Notes: generated by a model from the sequence alone, not told the origin. A stretch of DNA of 21,284 nucleotides from RGIG5612 sp045600845 (GCA_045600845.1 JAZRYR010000042.1:1-21284); one strand, 5' to 3'. Positions 7,350-16,700 are shown, numbered from the stretch's first letter. Made by a program: numbers and translations.

Positions 7350-7988
7350 TTATTTAGCTGGCTGTAACTTCTGGTAAACTGCGCCAAAAATCTCATCTGC
7401 TTTATTTCCAGATTCATGAAGCATATTCAAAGCTTTTTCGTTTAAGCTTTCCGCATACTCTCTGTCAGCCATTCCTTTCGTATTAATGAAAATATTTAAG
7501 CTAGCTGCAAACATTGCGCTCTTGCAGATTGTAGCACCACAACCGGCATCACTAACTGCCAGGGCAGATCCTTTTGCTGCAAATTCCGCAATAATATCGA
7601 TTGCCTGTGCACAGCATTCCATAATTTCCATAGGAACCTGGCAAGCGTCCTTTGAGCACTGCTCAAGAACTTCTGCCTTATGAGCTTTTTCCTCATCTGT
7701 TGTAGCCGGAAGGCCGTAAGCTTTTGATAATGGCTCAAATCCTGCAGCATCTTCATCAATGAGACTTAAGAACTTCTTCTGAAGATCGTCTGATTTCGCT
7801 TTCAGAGCGATGATTTCTTCTTCAACATCCGCATATTTCTTTTTTCCAACGGTTAAAGAACCAACCATATTTCCAAGAGCAGTTCCGATAGCGCCGCAAA
7901 GTGCTGCTGCACCGCCGCCACCTGGAACAGCTTCTTTAGAAGCTAATACTTCGATAAAATCAGGGAGAGTTTTCTCGCTAATGTTCAT
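7350..7988 (-). CDS. fchA: 5,10-methenyltetrahydrofolate cyclohydrolase (FchA / FTCD C-terminal family)
   Basis: This 212-residue cytosolic enzyme belongs to the cyclodeaminase/cyclohydrolase family (the C-terminal part of formiminotransferase-cyclodeaminase). Free-standing members in clostridia and acetogens interconvert 10-formyl-THF and 5,10-methenyl-THF. The N-terminal glycine-rich segment VPGGGGAAALCGAIGTALGNM is characteristic, and the helical remainder fits the family. I chose the ATG at 7988 because it lies six bases behind GGAGG; the in-frame ATG at 8057 would add 23 residues that do not fit the family and has no ribosome site. It follows fhs, whose product makes the substrate. A cyclodeaminase acting on formimino-THF is the main alternative, but the link to fhs favours FchA. 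Confidence 0.9.
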   Translation of the reverse strand: MNISEKTLPDFIEVLASKEAVPGGGGAAALCGAIGTALGNMVGSLTVGKKKYADVEEEIIALKAKSDDLQKKFLSLIDEDAAGFEPLSKAYGLPATTDEEKAHKAEVLEQCSKDACQVPMEIMECCAQAIDIIAEFAAKGSALAVSDAGCGATICKSAMFAASLNIFINTKGMADREYAESLNEKALNMLHESGNKADEIFGAVYQKLQPAK

Positions 7989-8015
7989 TGTAATCCTCCA
8001 AATATTTCGTAAAAC

Positions 8016-8050
8016 CGAGTAGAAAAAATAAATCTGCCTACTCGATTCTA
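8016..8050 (-). promoter_or_regulatory. Possible fchA promoter with overlapping inverted repeat
   Basis: After the fhs terminator the minus strand has TAGAAT (8045-8050), a good -10 box, but no convincing -35. Right behind it is an inverted repeat CGAGTAG (8038-8044) / CTACTCG (8016-8022) with a 15-base loop, placed at the predicted transcription start and upstream of the fchA ribosome site. It could be an operator or a leader hairpin. Confidence 0.35.
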
Positions 8051-8062
8051 TGTGCATTCATG

Positions 8063-8106
8063 TTTAAAAATAATCAGCGAGGACTTGCGAAACAAATCCT
8101 CGCTGA
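8063..8106 (-). terminator. Rho-independent terminator of folC-fhs
   Basis: On the minus strand a perfect 10-pair stem, TCAGCGAGGA (8097-8106) with TCCTCGCTGA (8074-8083), and a 13-base loop is followed by TTATTTTTAAA. It starts 18 bases after the fhs stop, so it should end or reduce transcription before fchA. Confidence 0.9.
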
Positions 8107-8123
8107 CAAAATCAAAAGATAGA

Positions 8124-9806
8124 TTAGAATAATCCGGAAATCTTTCCTGTGTTATCAACGTCGATCTTTTCAGCTGATGGAACTTTTGGAAGTCCAGGCA
8201 TCTTCATGATTTCGCCGGTAAGAGCTACTACGAAGCCTGCACCTGCGGAAACGTTAACCTGACGGATTGTGATTCTGAATCCTGTAGGACGTCCAAGTTT
8301 TGTCTGATCATCAGTAAGTGAGTACTGAGTCTTAGCCATACATACTGGCATTTCGCCATAACCGAATTTCTCGAGTTCTTCGATTTCTTTAGCTGCCTTT
8401 GGAGCAAAGTCAACACCATCTGCACCATAAACTTTAGTTGCGATAGCTGTGATCTTTTCTTTGATGGAAGCTTTCTCATCATATGCAAACTGGAAGTTGT
8501 TAGGTTCTTCGCAAAGACGAATAACTTCTTCAGCTACTTCGATACCGCCTTCGCCGCCTTTTGCCCAAACTTCGCTCATCTTAACGTTAACACCGAGTTC
8601 AGCACATTTCTTTGTAACTAATTCGATTTCAGCGTCAGTATCGTTAACGAATCTGTTAAGAGCAACAACTGCTGGAAGACCAAATACCTTAGTAACGTTT
8701 TCAACGTGTTTCAGAAGGTTTGGAAGACCTTTTTCAAGAGCTTCAAGGTTTTCTTTACCAACGTCTGCCTTTGGAACGCCACCGTTGTATTTCAGAGCTT
8801 TGATAGTAGCAACGATGATAACTGCATCTGGCTGAAGTCCAGCAAGACGGCATTTGATATCGATGAATTTTTCTGCACCGAGGTCAGCACCGAAACCAGC
8901 TTCTGTTACTACATAATCACCAAAGTGCATAGCCATCTTTGTAGCCATAACGGAGTTGCATCCATGAGCGATGTTAGCGAATGGTCCACCATGAACGAAT
9001 GCTGGTGTTCCTTCCAGAGTCTGAACCAGGTTTGGTTTCAGAGCATCTTTTAATAATGCTGTCATAGCGCCCTGAGCATTGATCTGGCCTGCTGTTACAG
9101 GTTCGCCTGCTCTGTTATATCCGATAACGATTCTTGCGAAACGTTCTTTAAGATCATCAAGACCGGAAGCTAAGCAGAATGCTGCCATAACTTCTGATGC
9201 AACTGTGATATCGAATCCATCTTCTCTTGTGTATCCGTTAGCTTTTCCGCCCATACCGTCTACTACATTACGAAGCTGTCTGTCGTTCATATCAACGCAA
9301 CGTCTCCAAGTGATTCTTCTTGGGTCGATGTCAAGTGCATTGCCCTGGTAAATATGGTTGTCGATCATAGCTGCTAATAAGTTGTTAGCTGCGCCGATTG
9401 CGTGGAAGTCACCTGTGAAATGAAGGTTAATATCTTCCATTGGAACTACCTGAGCGTATCCGCCGCCTGCTGCTCCACCTTTAACACCAAATACAGGTCC
9501 TAAGGATGGCTCACGAAGAGCGATAACTGTCTTTTTGCCAAGTTTAGAAAGCGCATCACCAACACCTACGGTTGTAGTTGTTTTTCCTTCTCCTGCTGGA
9601 GTTGGGTTGATAGCTGTGCAAAGGATTAATTTAGCTTTCTTGCCATCTGGACGAGGCTGTGCTAATAAATTGTAATCAACTTTTGCTTTGTACTTTCCAT
9701 AATACTCGATGTCGTCTTCTGTAAGACCAACTTTTGCAGCGATCTCTCTGATGTGCTGAGGTATAGCTTCCTGAGCGATCTCAATGTCTGATTTGAATTC
9801 TGCCAT
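8124..9806 (-). CDS. fhs: Formate--tetrahydrofolate ligase (10-formyl-THF synthetase)
   Basis: A 560-residue protein, matching the usual 555-560. The ATP-binding loop PTPAGEGKTTTT (68-79) and the signature REPSLGPVFGVKGGAAGGGY (from about residue 98) are diagnostic. The enzyme joins formate to tetrahydrofolate with ATP to give 10-formyl-THF, the first step of the methyl branch of the Wood-Ljungdahl pathway in acetogens. In other anaerobes it serves purine and amino acid one-carbon metabolism or runs backwards to make ATP. The start has AAAGGAG eight bases upstream. It begins 27 bases after folC and is followed by a strong terminator. Presence of fhs alone does not prove acetogenesis. Confidence 0.98.
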   Translation of the reverse strand: MAEFKSDIEIAQEAIPQHIREIAAKVGLTEDDIEYYGKYKAKVDYNLLAQPRPDGKKAKLILCTAINPTPAGEGKTTTTVGVGDALSKLGKKTVIALREPSLGPVFGVKGGAAGGGYAQVVPMEDINLHFTGDFHAIGAANNLLAAMIDNHIYQGNALDIDPRRITWRRCVDMNDRQLRNVVDGMGGKANGYTREDGFDITVASEVMAAFCLASGLDDLKERFARIVIGYNRAGEPVTAGQINAQGAMTALLKDALKPNLVQTLEGTPAFVHGGPFANIAHGCNSVMATKMAMHFGDYVVTEAGFGADLGAEKFIDIKCRLAGLQPDAVIIVATIKALKYNGGVPKADVGKENLEALEKGLPNLLKHVENVTKVFGLPAVVALNRFVNDTDAEIELVTKKCAELGVNVKMSEVWAKGGEGGIEVAEEVIRLCEEPNNFQFAYDEKASIKEKITAIATKVYGADGVDFAPKAAKEIEELEKFGYGEMPVCMAKTQYSLTDDQTKLGRPTGFRITIRQVNVSAGAGFVVALTGEIMKMPGLPKVPSAEKIDVDNTGKISGLF

Positions 9807-9833
9807 TTTTTTTCTCCTTTAATTTTTATGTGA

Positions 9834-11105
9834 TTAATAATTTTTTTTCTTATATCTCTTAATGTCACCGATTTGATACAGTGACCCAAGGGCACAAATA
9901 ATACCATCTTTTCCGGCTTTTTCAAAAGCCATGTCAACGGCTTCACCAATAGATGCGCAAGGAGTAGCTGCAATTCCCATGCCTTCATAAATCTTGGCAA
10001 GTTCCGTAGCTTCCAATGCTCTTGGATTATCCGGAGTAACACAAAGTACCTCTTTTGCTAAAGGAGCTACCTGGTTTACCATGTCCATATAATCCTTATC
10101 TGCCATAACGCCGAAGATAAAAGTTAATTTTTCATCCTTAAAGATATCCTTTAAGCTTGATGTGGTAGCCTTAATACCATGAGGGTTATGGGCACCGTCA
10201 ACAATGAAAAGCGGATCTTTATTGATAACTTCAAAACGTCCAGGCCATTTTGTTTTTGCAAGACCATTGCGAACAGCATCATCTGAAATTTCATAACCTC
10301 TGTCTCTTAAAGCCTCAACTACTTTAAGGGCAACGGCTACGTTTTGCAGCTGATATCCACCAATAAGAGAAATACGCAGTTCGCCATATCCAGGATATTC
10401 GAAAGACTGATAGTCCACGCAAACACCGGTAAATTTAACATTTTCCGGTTCGGAGATGTACAGTCTGGAATTTACCTTCTTGCATTTTTCTGCAATAACT
10501 TCAGTTACTGATTCTACCTGCTTGTAAAGAACCGTACTGCAGCCTTCTTTAATAATGCCGGCTTTGGTAGCCGCGATTTTTTCGATAGTATCACCTAACT
10601 CAACCGTGTGGTCCAAGCCGATAGCCGTAATAACGGCAACTTCCGGACTATCGATAACATTCGTAGAATCCAGCTCTCCGCCCATTCCGACTTCGAAAAC
10701 TACAATATCACAGGCATTTCTCTGATAATAAACCAAAGAGATTGCTGTATTCAGTTCAAACTCTGTCGGTTTATCTTCCATTGAATCAGCAAAAGGCCTG
10801 ATGTATGAGGTGATTTCTGCTAATTCATCATCAGAAATGTATTCGTTGTTTATCTGCATTCTCTCATTGAAGACTTCAATATAAGGGGAGATAAAAAGTC
10901 CTACCTTTAATCCGGCTTCAACAAGTACAGATGACGTGAAAGCGGCTGTGGAGCCCTTTCCATTGGTTCCGCCAATGTGAACAAACTTCAGATCCTTTTG
11001 GGGATTTCCTAACATGTTCAGCAGAGTCCGGATTCTCTCCAGACCCAGTACGGAACCTTTCCAGTTAATACTGGCGATGTAATCTAAAGTTTCCTGGTAA
11101 TTCAT
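9834..11105 (-). CDS. folC: Folylpolyglutamate synthase / dihydrofolate synthase
   Basis: Mur-ligase-type enzyme of 423 residues. It has the P-loop HIGGTNGKGST (43-53), the conserved VGMGGELDSTN segment and the C-terminal-domain motif VDGAHNPHG. It adds glutamates to reduced folates with ATP, keeping them in the cell and improving their affinity for one-carbon enzymes; some members also glutamylate dihydropteroate. It stands first in a probable folC-fhs transcript, which makes sense because Fhs uses polyglutamylated THF. The ribosome site (AGGTAAAG) is weaker than in neighbouring genes. The sequence cannot tell mono- from bifunctional activity. Confidence 0.95.
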   Translation of the reverse strand: MNYQETLDYIASINWKGSVLGLERIRTLLNMLGNPQKDLKFVHIGGTNGKGSTAAFTSSVLVEAGLKVGLFISPYIEVFNERMQINNEYISDDELAEITSYIRPFADSMEDKPTEFELNTAISLVYYQRNACDIVVFEVGMGGELDSTNVIDSPEVAVITAIGLDHTVELGDTIEKIAATKAGIIKEGCSTVLYKQVESVTEVIAEKCKKVNSRLYISEPENVKFTGVCVDYQSFEYPGYGELRISLIGGYQLQNVAVALKVVEALRDRGYEISDDAVRNGLAKTKWPGRFEVINKDPLFIVDGAHNPHGIKATTSSLKDIFKDEKLTFIFGVMADKDYMDMVNQVAPLAKEVLCVTPDNPRALEATELAKIYEGMGIAATPCASIGEAVDMAFEKAGKDGIICALGSLYQIGDIKRYKKKNY

Positions 11106-11218
11106 TTTTCTTTACCTAAATGCTTAAATTTGTTTTGTTTGTATGTGTTCCCAAATTTTGCACTTATTTTTGTACACCATAAAATATATCTTAAAATAGT
11201 TCTATTTTCTATAAACAT

Positions 11219-11247
11219 CTTACACATTTTGGTACTATTATTTTCAA
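11219..11247 (-). promoter_or_regulatory. Probable promoter of folC-fhs
   Basis: On the minus strand TTGAAA (11242-11247) is followed after 17 bases by TGTAAG (11219-11224), 5 of 6 and 4 of 6 consensus matches. It lies just behind the terminator of the upstream operon, in AT-rich sequence, and predicts a leader of about 105 bases before folC. Confidence 0.45.
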
Positions 11248-11279
11248 AATATTTTACAAAAAATAACGGTTTTTGTACG

Positions 11280-11309
11280 AAAATAAAGGACGTCTCCGAA
11301 GAGACGTCC
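11280..11309 (-). terminator. Strong terminator of the methyltransferase/corrinoid operon
   Basis: A perfect 9-pair stem GGACGTCTC (minus strand, 11301-11309) and GAGACGTCC (11288-11296) is closed by a TTCG loop with a C-G closing pair, an exceptionally stable tetraloop. It is followed by TTTATTTTCG. The opposite strand also reads stem plus TTTT, so it could work in both directions, although no rightward gene ends here. Confidence 0.93.
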
Positions 11310-11374
11310 TTTTATGCTTGATACTTTGAATTCGATACGCACGTAGCCTATCGGATTTTAAAATTCGTTAAGAA

Positions 11375-12004
11375 TTAAACTAATGTCTTAGCTGCTTCAG
11401 CTGCTGCTGCTGCATCGTCTGTGTAGCAATCTGCACCGATTTCTTTTGCGAATTCTTCAGTAACAGGAGCACCACCTACCATGATCTTGAACTGTGCACG
11501 GTTTGGAGCTTTGTTAAGAGCTTCAACTGTGTCACGAAGTGATGGCATAGTTGTTGTTAACAGAGCGGAACATCCAACGATCTTAACTTCTGGATCTGCT
11601 GCTGCTTCAAGGAATTTGTCGATAGGAACATCAACACCAAGGTCAACAACTTCGAATCCAGCTGATTCGATCATCATGATAACGAGGTTTTTACCGATGT
11701 CATGAAGGTCACCAGCAACTGTACCCATGATCATTTTGCCGATTGTTGCGCTGTTGCCAGCACCGAGTTTAGGTTTAACAACCTCAACACCTTTCTTCAT
11801 TGCACGAGCTGCTACTAACATCTCAGGAACGAAGATTTCGTTGTTTTTGAATTTCTCACCAACAACGCCCATAGCGTCGATCATACCCTTGTTAAGGATA
11901 TCCATTGGTTCGATACCTTCTGCTAAGCATTCTTCTACTAAGCCAGGAACGATTTTTGCTTTACCAGTTTCAACTGCTGCAGCGAGTTCTTCAAGTTTTG
12001 ACAT
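11375..12004 (-). CDS. Methyltransferase corrinoid (cobalamin-binding) protein, MtaC/MtbC/MttC/MtgC type
   Basis: A 209-residue protein with the two-domain layout of free corrinoid carriers. The helical cap (about 1-85, including VPEMLVAARAMKKG) is followed by a Rossmann-like B12 domain with the base-off/His-on motif DLHDIG (99-104, lower ligand H101), S146-A-L and the GG near 177-178. The cobalt of such proteins takes a methyl group from a substrate-specific methyltransferase and passes it to a second one. Its partner here is the pterin methyltransferase encoded directly upstream. The ATG is eight bases behind AGGAGG. No MttB-like, MtaB-like or O-demethylase gene is in the window, so the methyl donor cannot be named. 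A specific gene symbol is not justified. Confidence 0.93.
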   Translation of the reverse strand: MSKLEELAAAVETGKAKIVPGLVEECLAEGIEPMDILNKGMIDAMGVVGEKFKNNEIFVPEMLVAARAMKKGVEVVKPKLGAGNSATIGKMIMGTVAGDLHDIGKNLVIMMIESAGFEVVDLGVDVPIDKFLEAAADPEVKIVGCSALLTTTMPSLRDTVEALNKAPNRAQFKIMVGGAPVTEEFAKEIGADCYTDDAAAAAEAAKTLV

Positions 12005-12039
12005 TTTTACGTCCTCCTATAAGATTAAAATTTTTATAT

Positions 12040-12055
12040 TAAGGCCGGAGCCTTA
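12040..12055 (-). promoter_or_regulatory. Intercistronic hairpin between methyltransferase and corrinoid genes
   Basis: A 6-pair stem TAAGGC/GCCTTA with a TCCG loop on the minus strand, inside the 69-base gap. No T-run follows, so it is not a clear terminator; it may adjust message stability and the ratio of the two proteins. Confidence 0.45.
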
Positions 12056-12073
12056 TGGACAAATAATGGTTAA

Positions 12074-12874
12074 TTATTTAATAGGTCCGAATAAGCCTTC
12101 TCTGTAAGCTGTGATGTATTCCATGCAGAAATCATCCATTCCAAGAAGAGCTTCTGTTGCCAAAACAGCACCCATAAGATCTCTGTTTGTAGGATCAAAG
12201 ATCGCGCTGTCAAGACCAGCGTTCATAGCTAATACCATGAAGCAAAGGTTAACGATCTTTCTATATGGAAGGTTGAATGAGATATTAGAAACAGCACCGG
12301 TAACATGAATTGTTGGGTACTGCTCTTTGATGGAGCTCATTACAACACCAAGGTTTGCCATTGCATCATCTGTTGTGCAAAGCATTTCTACCAATGGATC
12401 GATGTGAAGACGGCTTGGGTCGATGCCATATTTGTTAGCTTCTTCCATGATATGAGCAAATACTCTTAATCTGTCTTCTGGAGTTTTTGGAATACCTGTG
12501 TCGTCGCAGCAAAGAGCAACACATTCCCACTCTGTATCAGCGATAACCGGGAAGATCTTAGCGATCTTGTCGCCTTCGCCGGAAACGGAGTTGATCAGAC
12601 CAGGTTTGTTAACGAAAGGCATAGCAGCGATGATAGCGTCTGGGCTTGGGCTGTCGATAGCGATAGGAAGATCTGTAACTTCCTGTACAAGGTCGATGAG
12701 CCAATGAAGAGTCTCAACTTCGCCAACTTCTACAGATGCACATACATCGATGTAAGTAGCGCCAGCTTCGGTCTGTTTCTTAGCCAGATCTTTAATCCAT
12801 TCGCCGTTCTTTTCTGCGATTGCTTTTGCAACTGATGGAATAGAACCATTAATTTTTTCACCAATAATAATCAT
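12074..12874 (-). CDS. Methyltetrahydrofolate:corrinoid protein methyltransferase (AcsE/MtgA/MtvA-like pterin-binding enzyme)
   Basis: A TIM-barrel pterin-binding enzyme of 266 residues, close to Moorella AcsE (262). Conserved positions include IGEKING (4-10), D74 in IDSP, N95 in LINS, D159 in HIDPL and the methyl-binding Asn N197 in VSNISFN, with N201 matching the second Asn. It transfers the methyl group between N5 of methyl-THF and the cobalt of a corrinoid protein. AcsE proper serves the corrinoid iron-sulfur protein; the partner encoded 69 bases downstream is instead the small MttC-like type, which points to an MtgA- or MtvA-like role in demethylation pathways. I chose the ATG at 12874, ten bases behind AGGAGG, rather than 12910, which would add 12 residues before the conserved IIIGEKING. 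Confidence 0.92.
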   Translation of the reverse strand: MIIIGEKINGSIPSVAKAIAEKNGEWIKDLAKKQTEAGATYIDVCASVEVGEVETLHWLIDLVQEVTDLPIAIDSPSPDAIIAAMPFVNKPGLINSVSGEGDKIAKIFPVIADTEWECVALCCDDTGIPKTPEDRLRVFAHIMEEANKYGIDPSRLHIDPLVEMLCTTDDAMANLGVVMSSIKEQYPTIHVTGAVSNISFNLPYRKIVNLCFMVLAMNAGLDSAIFDPTNRDLMGAVLATEALLGMDDFCMEYITAYREGLFGPIK

Positions 12875-12901
12875 TTTAAAATTTCCTCCTAAGTAAGTCT
12901 T

Positions 12902-12941
12902 AGAACACATACATACATGATGATTTTATAATACGTGTTCT
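12902..12941 (-). promoter_or_regulatory. Stem-loop or operator in the leader of the methyltransferase operon
   Basis: Inverted repeat AGAACAC (12902-12908) / GTGTTCT (12935-12941). In the minus-strand RNA the pairing can extend to about 11 pairs using two or three G-U pairs. It lies 27 bases before the start codon, just upstream of the AGGAGG site. It is far too small for a cobalamin riboswitch, and no clear promoter could be fixed in the AT-rich sequence beside it. Confidence 0.45.
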
Positions 12942-13047
12942 TTGAATTCTATAATAATATTAAAACAAATTATAAAAATTATTCATTGTGGCGCTCATAT
13001 TGAAAAGATTTTACAAAAAATCCCTTTTGAGGCCTCACTTATGCCCC

Positions 13048-13707
13048 TTAAAAATGTATGAAAGACCTGCGGTGGATATCCAGCATTCCATATTTCCGGA
13101 TTGCTTCAATATGTGCCTTCGTTCCGTAGCCTTTATGGGATGCAAAACCATATTCCGGATACATCTTATCGTATTCATACATCATCCGATCCCTGGTAAC
13201 TTTGGCGATAATGCTGCCTGCCGCAATACTGATGCTTTTCGCATCGCCTTTAATGATTCCTTCCTGAGGAATGGTAATTCCCGGAATCGTTACTGCATCC
13301 GCCAAGACAAAATCCGGCTGGGGATTTAATTTTGAAATTGCCTGCCGCATAGCTTCATAAGTAGCCTGAAGAATATTAATATCATCAATAACCGTGCTAT
13401 CTATAATTCCAACGCCGACGCTAATGGCATTTTCCATGATGCGGTCATAGAGTTCTTCTCTTTTCTTTTCCGACAATTTTTTGGAATCGTTTAAGTAGAG
13501 AATTTCTTTTTTCGGATTATCAAAATCCAATATGACAGCCCCGGCAACCACGGGTCCGGCAAAAGGGCCTCTTCCGGCTTCATCGATGCCACAAATATAA
13601 GCACAGTCTTTATGACTGCGCTCATATTCTTTCATCGTTTCTATACGTTCTCTCTCTGCCTGAAGTTTTAAAAGCCTTTTTACTTCGGCCCCTTCTTTTT
13701 TTGTCAT
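13048..13707 (-). CDS. rnhB: Ribonuclease HII
   Basis: A 219-residue RNase HII. The active-site motif CGIDEAGRGPFAGPV begins at residue 39 (D42, E43), and SIIAKVTRDR and the ADAV segment follow as in the family. The first ~35 residues form a charged extension also seen in other Firmicute RnhB proteins. It removes ribonucleotides and RNA from DNA-RNA hybrids in the cytoplasm. Its ATG directly abuts the smc stop (TAGATG), with a GAGG inside the end of smc, so translation is likely coupled. Placement right after smc is unusual; ftsY is the more common neighbour. Confidence 0.96.
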   Translation of the reverse strand: MTKKEGAEVKRLLKLQAERERIETMKEYERSHKDCAYICGIDEAGRGPFAGPVVAGAVILDFDNPKKEILYLNDSKKLSEKKREELYDRIMENAISVGVGIIDSTVIDDINILQATYEAMRQAISKLNPQPDFVLADAVTIPGITIPQEGIIKGDAKSISIAAGSIIAKVTRDRMMYEYDKMYPEYGFASHKGYGTKAHIEAIRKYGMLDIHRRSFIHF

Positions 13708-16700
13708 CTATGCAATGTCCTCATCTTTTATGTCTGCCAGGTCAACCGAAATCAACGTAGATACACCTTTCTCCTGCATCGTAATACCATAGAGACGATC
13801 CGCAGCTTCCATGGTTCCCCTTCTGTGAGTAATGATAATGAACTGTATATCTTTTGATAATTTGTGGAGATACTCTGCATAGCGGGAAATATTCGCATCA
13901 TCCAAAGCAGCTTCAATCTCATCCAATATACAGAACGGTGACGGTTTCAGGTTCTGGATGGCAAACAATACCGCAATGGCCGTAAGAGCTTTTTCCCCAC
14001 CGGAAAGCTGAAGCATGTTCTGAAGTTTCTTTCCCGGCGGCTGCGCAATGATGGAAATACCGGCATCCAGGATATCTACATCCTCTTCCAGTTCAATTTT
14101 TCCGGTACCACCGCCAAACATTTCACGGAACACTTTGCTGAATTCATCGCAGATCTTCTTGAATTCGGAATTGAACTGAATTCTCATCTGTTTATCCAGA
14201 TCTTTAATAATCTTAACCAGGTCCGCTTCTGCTTTCAGCAAATCTTCATACTGTCCGGACAAGAAGGCATGCCGTTCACTGACTTCTTTGTATTCTTCGA
14301 TGGCACCAACATTAATAACACCCAGGCCTTTAATTGCCGCCTTGATTTCATTGATACGGTCCCTCATCTCCCTGGCATCTGTAAGATTTTCATCCCTTAA
14401 TCCCAAAGCATTGTTGTAAGTGAGTTCATATTCGTCCCAAATATAGCTGGACCGGTTTTCGAAGCGTTCTTCCAGTTTTTCCCGGGAAGAAGAAAGACGA
14501 ATCAGTTCTTTTTCCAGCTCGGCAACCTTTTCTGCATACTCTTCCCTTTTATCAATAAAGCCTTTATGTGAGCCTGCCTGTTTTTCTTTCTCTGCAGAAA
14601 GTTCTTCCAATTCTTCGGATAAAGCCTTCCGGTCTTCCTCCGCCTGGCTCAAAGTGTTTACGATATTTTCAATTTCTGCTTTCTTATCTTCCGCATCCTT
14701 TAAGGAATTTTCTTCATTTTTCTTAAGTGTAGCTCGATCGTTATTGAGTTTTTCCAGCTCGTTTTCCAGACGAATGATGGTATTGGTCAGGAAGCTGTTC
14801 TGTTCTACTAATCTGGAATTATCCACTTTCATATTCTGCGCCAGAAGAAGCTGTTCTGCTTCTACCGTTCTCAGGCTGCTCTGCTTCTCTTCCAATTCCA
14901 GAATCACATTATTAATTCTTTCATTTTCTTTCTGGTTGGCATCCAGTTCATCGTTTAAGGAAAGGTTCTCGTTATTGATGGAACCAGTCTGTTCTTCGAT
15001 GGCCTCGCTTTCTTTATTGACATTTTTAAAGTCATCGATAATTTCCGCCTGCTTTTCATTTGCCTGTTCCAGATTAATCTTTATGGTATTCAGATAAATC
15101 CTGCTTTCCTGAAGAATCGCCTTAGTATCGGAAAGTTCGGATTCCAGTATGCCCTTTCTTCGTTCTACCAGTTCAATCTTCTTTTCCAGGTTTGCCTGTT
15201 TATCGCCTAACTCCTTAACAGAAGTCTCCAGTTCTTCAATTTCTCTTCTTCTTCCTAAAAGATTGGATTTATTCTTAAAAGCACCACCGGTTAACGCGCC
15301 ACCCCGGTTTAAAAGTTCTCCTTCCAGCGTAACGATAATCAGCGAATAATTATATTTCCGCGCAATACGGATGGCATTGTTAATAGAATCGACAACGACA
15401 ATTCTTCCCAGGAGATATTTTGCTACGCCTTCATATCTTTCCTCGACATTTACAAGAGAACTTGCCAGGCCTAACACCCCGTTCTCGTCCAGAACATCGG
15501 TATTCTTAAATTCTGTACGGCCGGTAACCGCTTTCAAAGGCAGGAAAGTGGCTCTTCCTAATTTGTTTGCCTTCAGATACTCAATGGCTTCTTTCGCCGT
15601 ATTTTCCGTATCTGTAACGATATTCTGGATGTTTCCGCCTAAGGCCGTTTCGATTGCAATTTCGTATTTCTTATCTACTTTAATGATATCTGCAACAACG
15701 CCATGAATCCCGCTCTTCTTTTCTTTCAGCTTCATGACCTCTTTAATGCTGCTGCCATATCCCTCATACCGTTCGGTAATATTACGCAGGGAATCCAACT
15801 TCGCTTCATTCGTAATCTTCAGTTGTTTTGCAATACCCAACTGACGGTTGCTGTCCGCAATTTCCGAATCTGCTTCTTTCAGATCTTCGTTCTTTTCCTG
15901 AATGATTGCTTCCAGGTCAGAAACTTTTTCGGAAGCTTCTTGATATTCTTCCTCAAGTTTTTGGACTTTTTCTTCCTGAGCCTTTTTATCGGAAGCATAT
16001 TTTTCGATGTCGGATGTCAGTTCTTCCCGGCGTTTTGTCATCTGCTCCATCATGGCTTCCAGACGCTCTTTCCGGGCGTTGATCTGCCCTTTCACATTTA
16101 CCAGCTTAATCAGACGTTCCTTGTTCTTTTCGATTTCCAGACGGATTTCTTCGCTTTGATTTTGAATTCCCAAAACTTTGCTATCCTGGTCATTGGCTTT
16201 CGCAATCGCTTCTGTTAAAACTTTCTGATTATCGTCCTTCTCCTGCTGGGTCTTATTTTTGTTCTCTTCCGTTTCTTTTATCTGAGCAGTAAGCTCTTCC
16301 TGCCTCTGACGGAATCTGCTTTCTGCCTCATTCATGGAATTGATCTGCTCTTCTAAAACACGGATCTGACCGGAGAGATTTTCTTTTATTACATCTCCCT
16401 GGGCAATTTTATTTTTTATTTCATTAATCTGAGCATCTAACTGAAGAATGTTTTCACTTAATTTTTCATATTCGATTTTTGCATTCTCAAATAAAACCTG
16501 AGATTCTTTCAGGTCCGCAGAGGCGATTCCCTCTTTTTCATGATGCTCTTTGATTTTTTTCCTCAGTTCCCCATTTTCAATCAGGAACAGGTTAATATCG
16601 TAATTTTTCAGTTCTTCCCGGTATTTTACATATTTATCCGCAGCCTCGCTCTGACGGCGGAGCGGTCCTACCTGTCGGCTCAGTTCACTTAAAATATCCT

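Noticed and set aside
13029..13038. Palindrome TGAGGCCTCA after rnhB as a terminator
   Set aside because: It leaves no loop for a hairpin and no convincing alternative stem precedes the T-run, so a terminator cannot be supported.
12875..13047. Cobalamin riboswitch upstream of the methyltransferase/corrinoid operon
   Set aside because: The leader is under 180 bases, AT-rich, and I see no B12-box-like sequence or the multi-stem core; only a simple stem-loop is present.
14654..16218. Several long plus-strand frames opposite smc
   Set aside because: Their Phe/Leu/Ser-rich translations mirror the Glu/Lys-rich coiled coil of SMC, and none has a ribosome site or recognisable domain.
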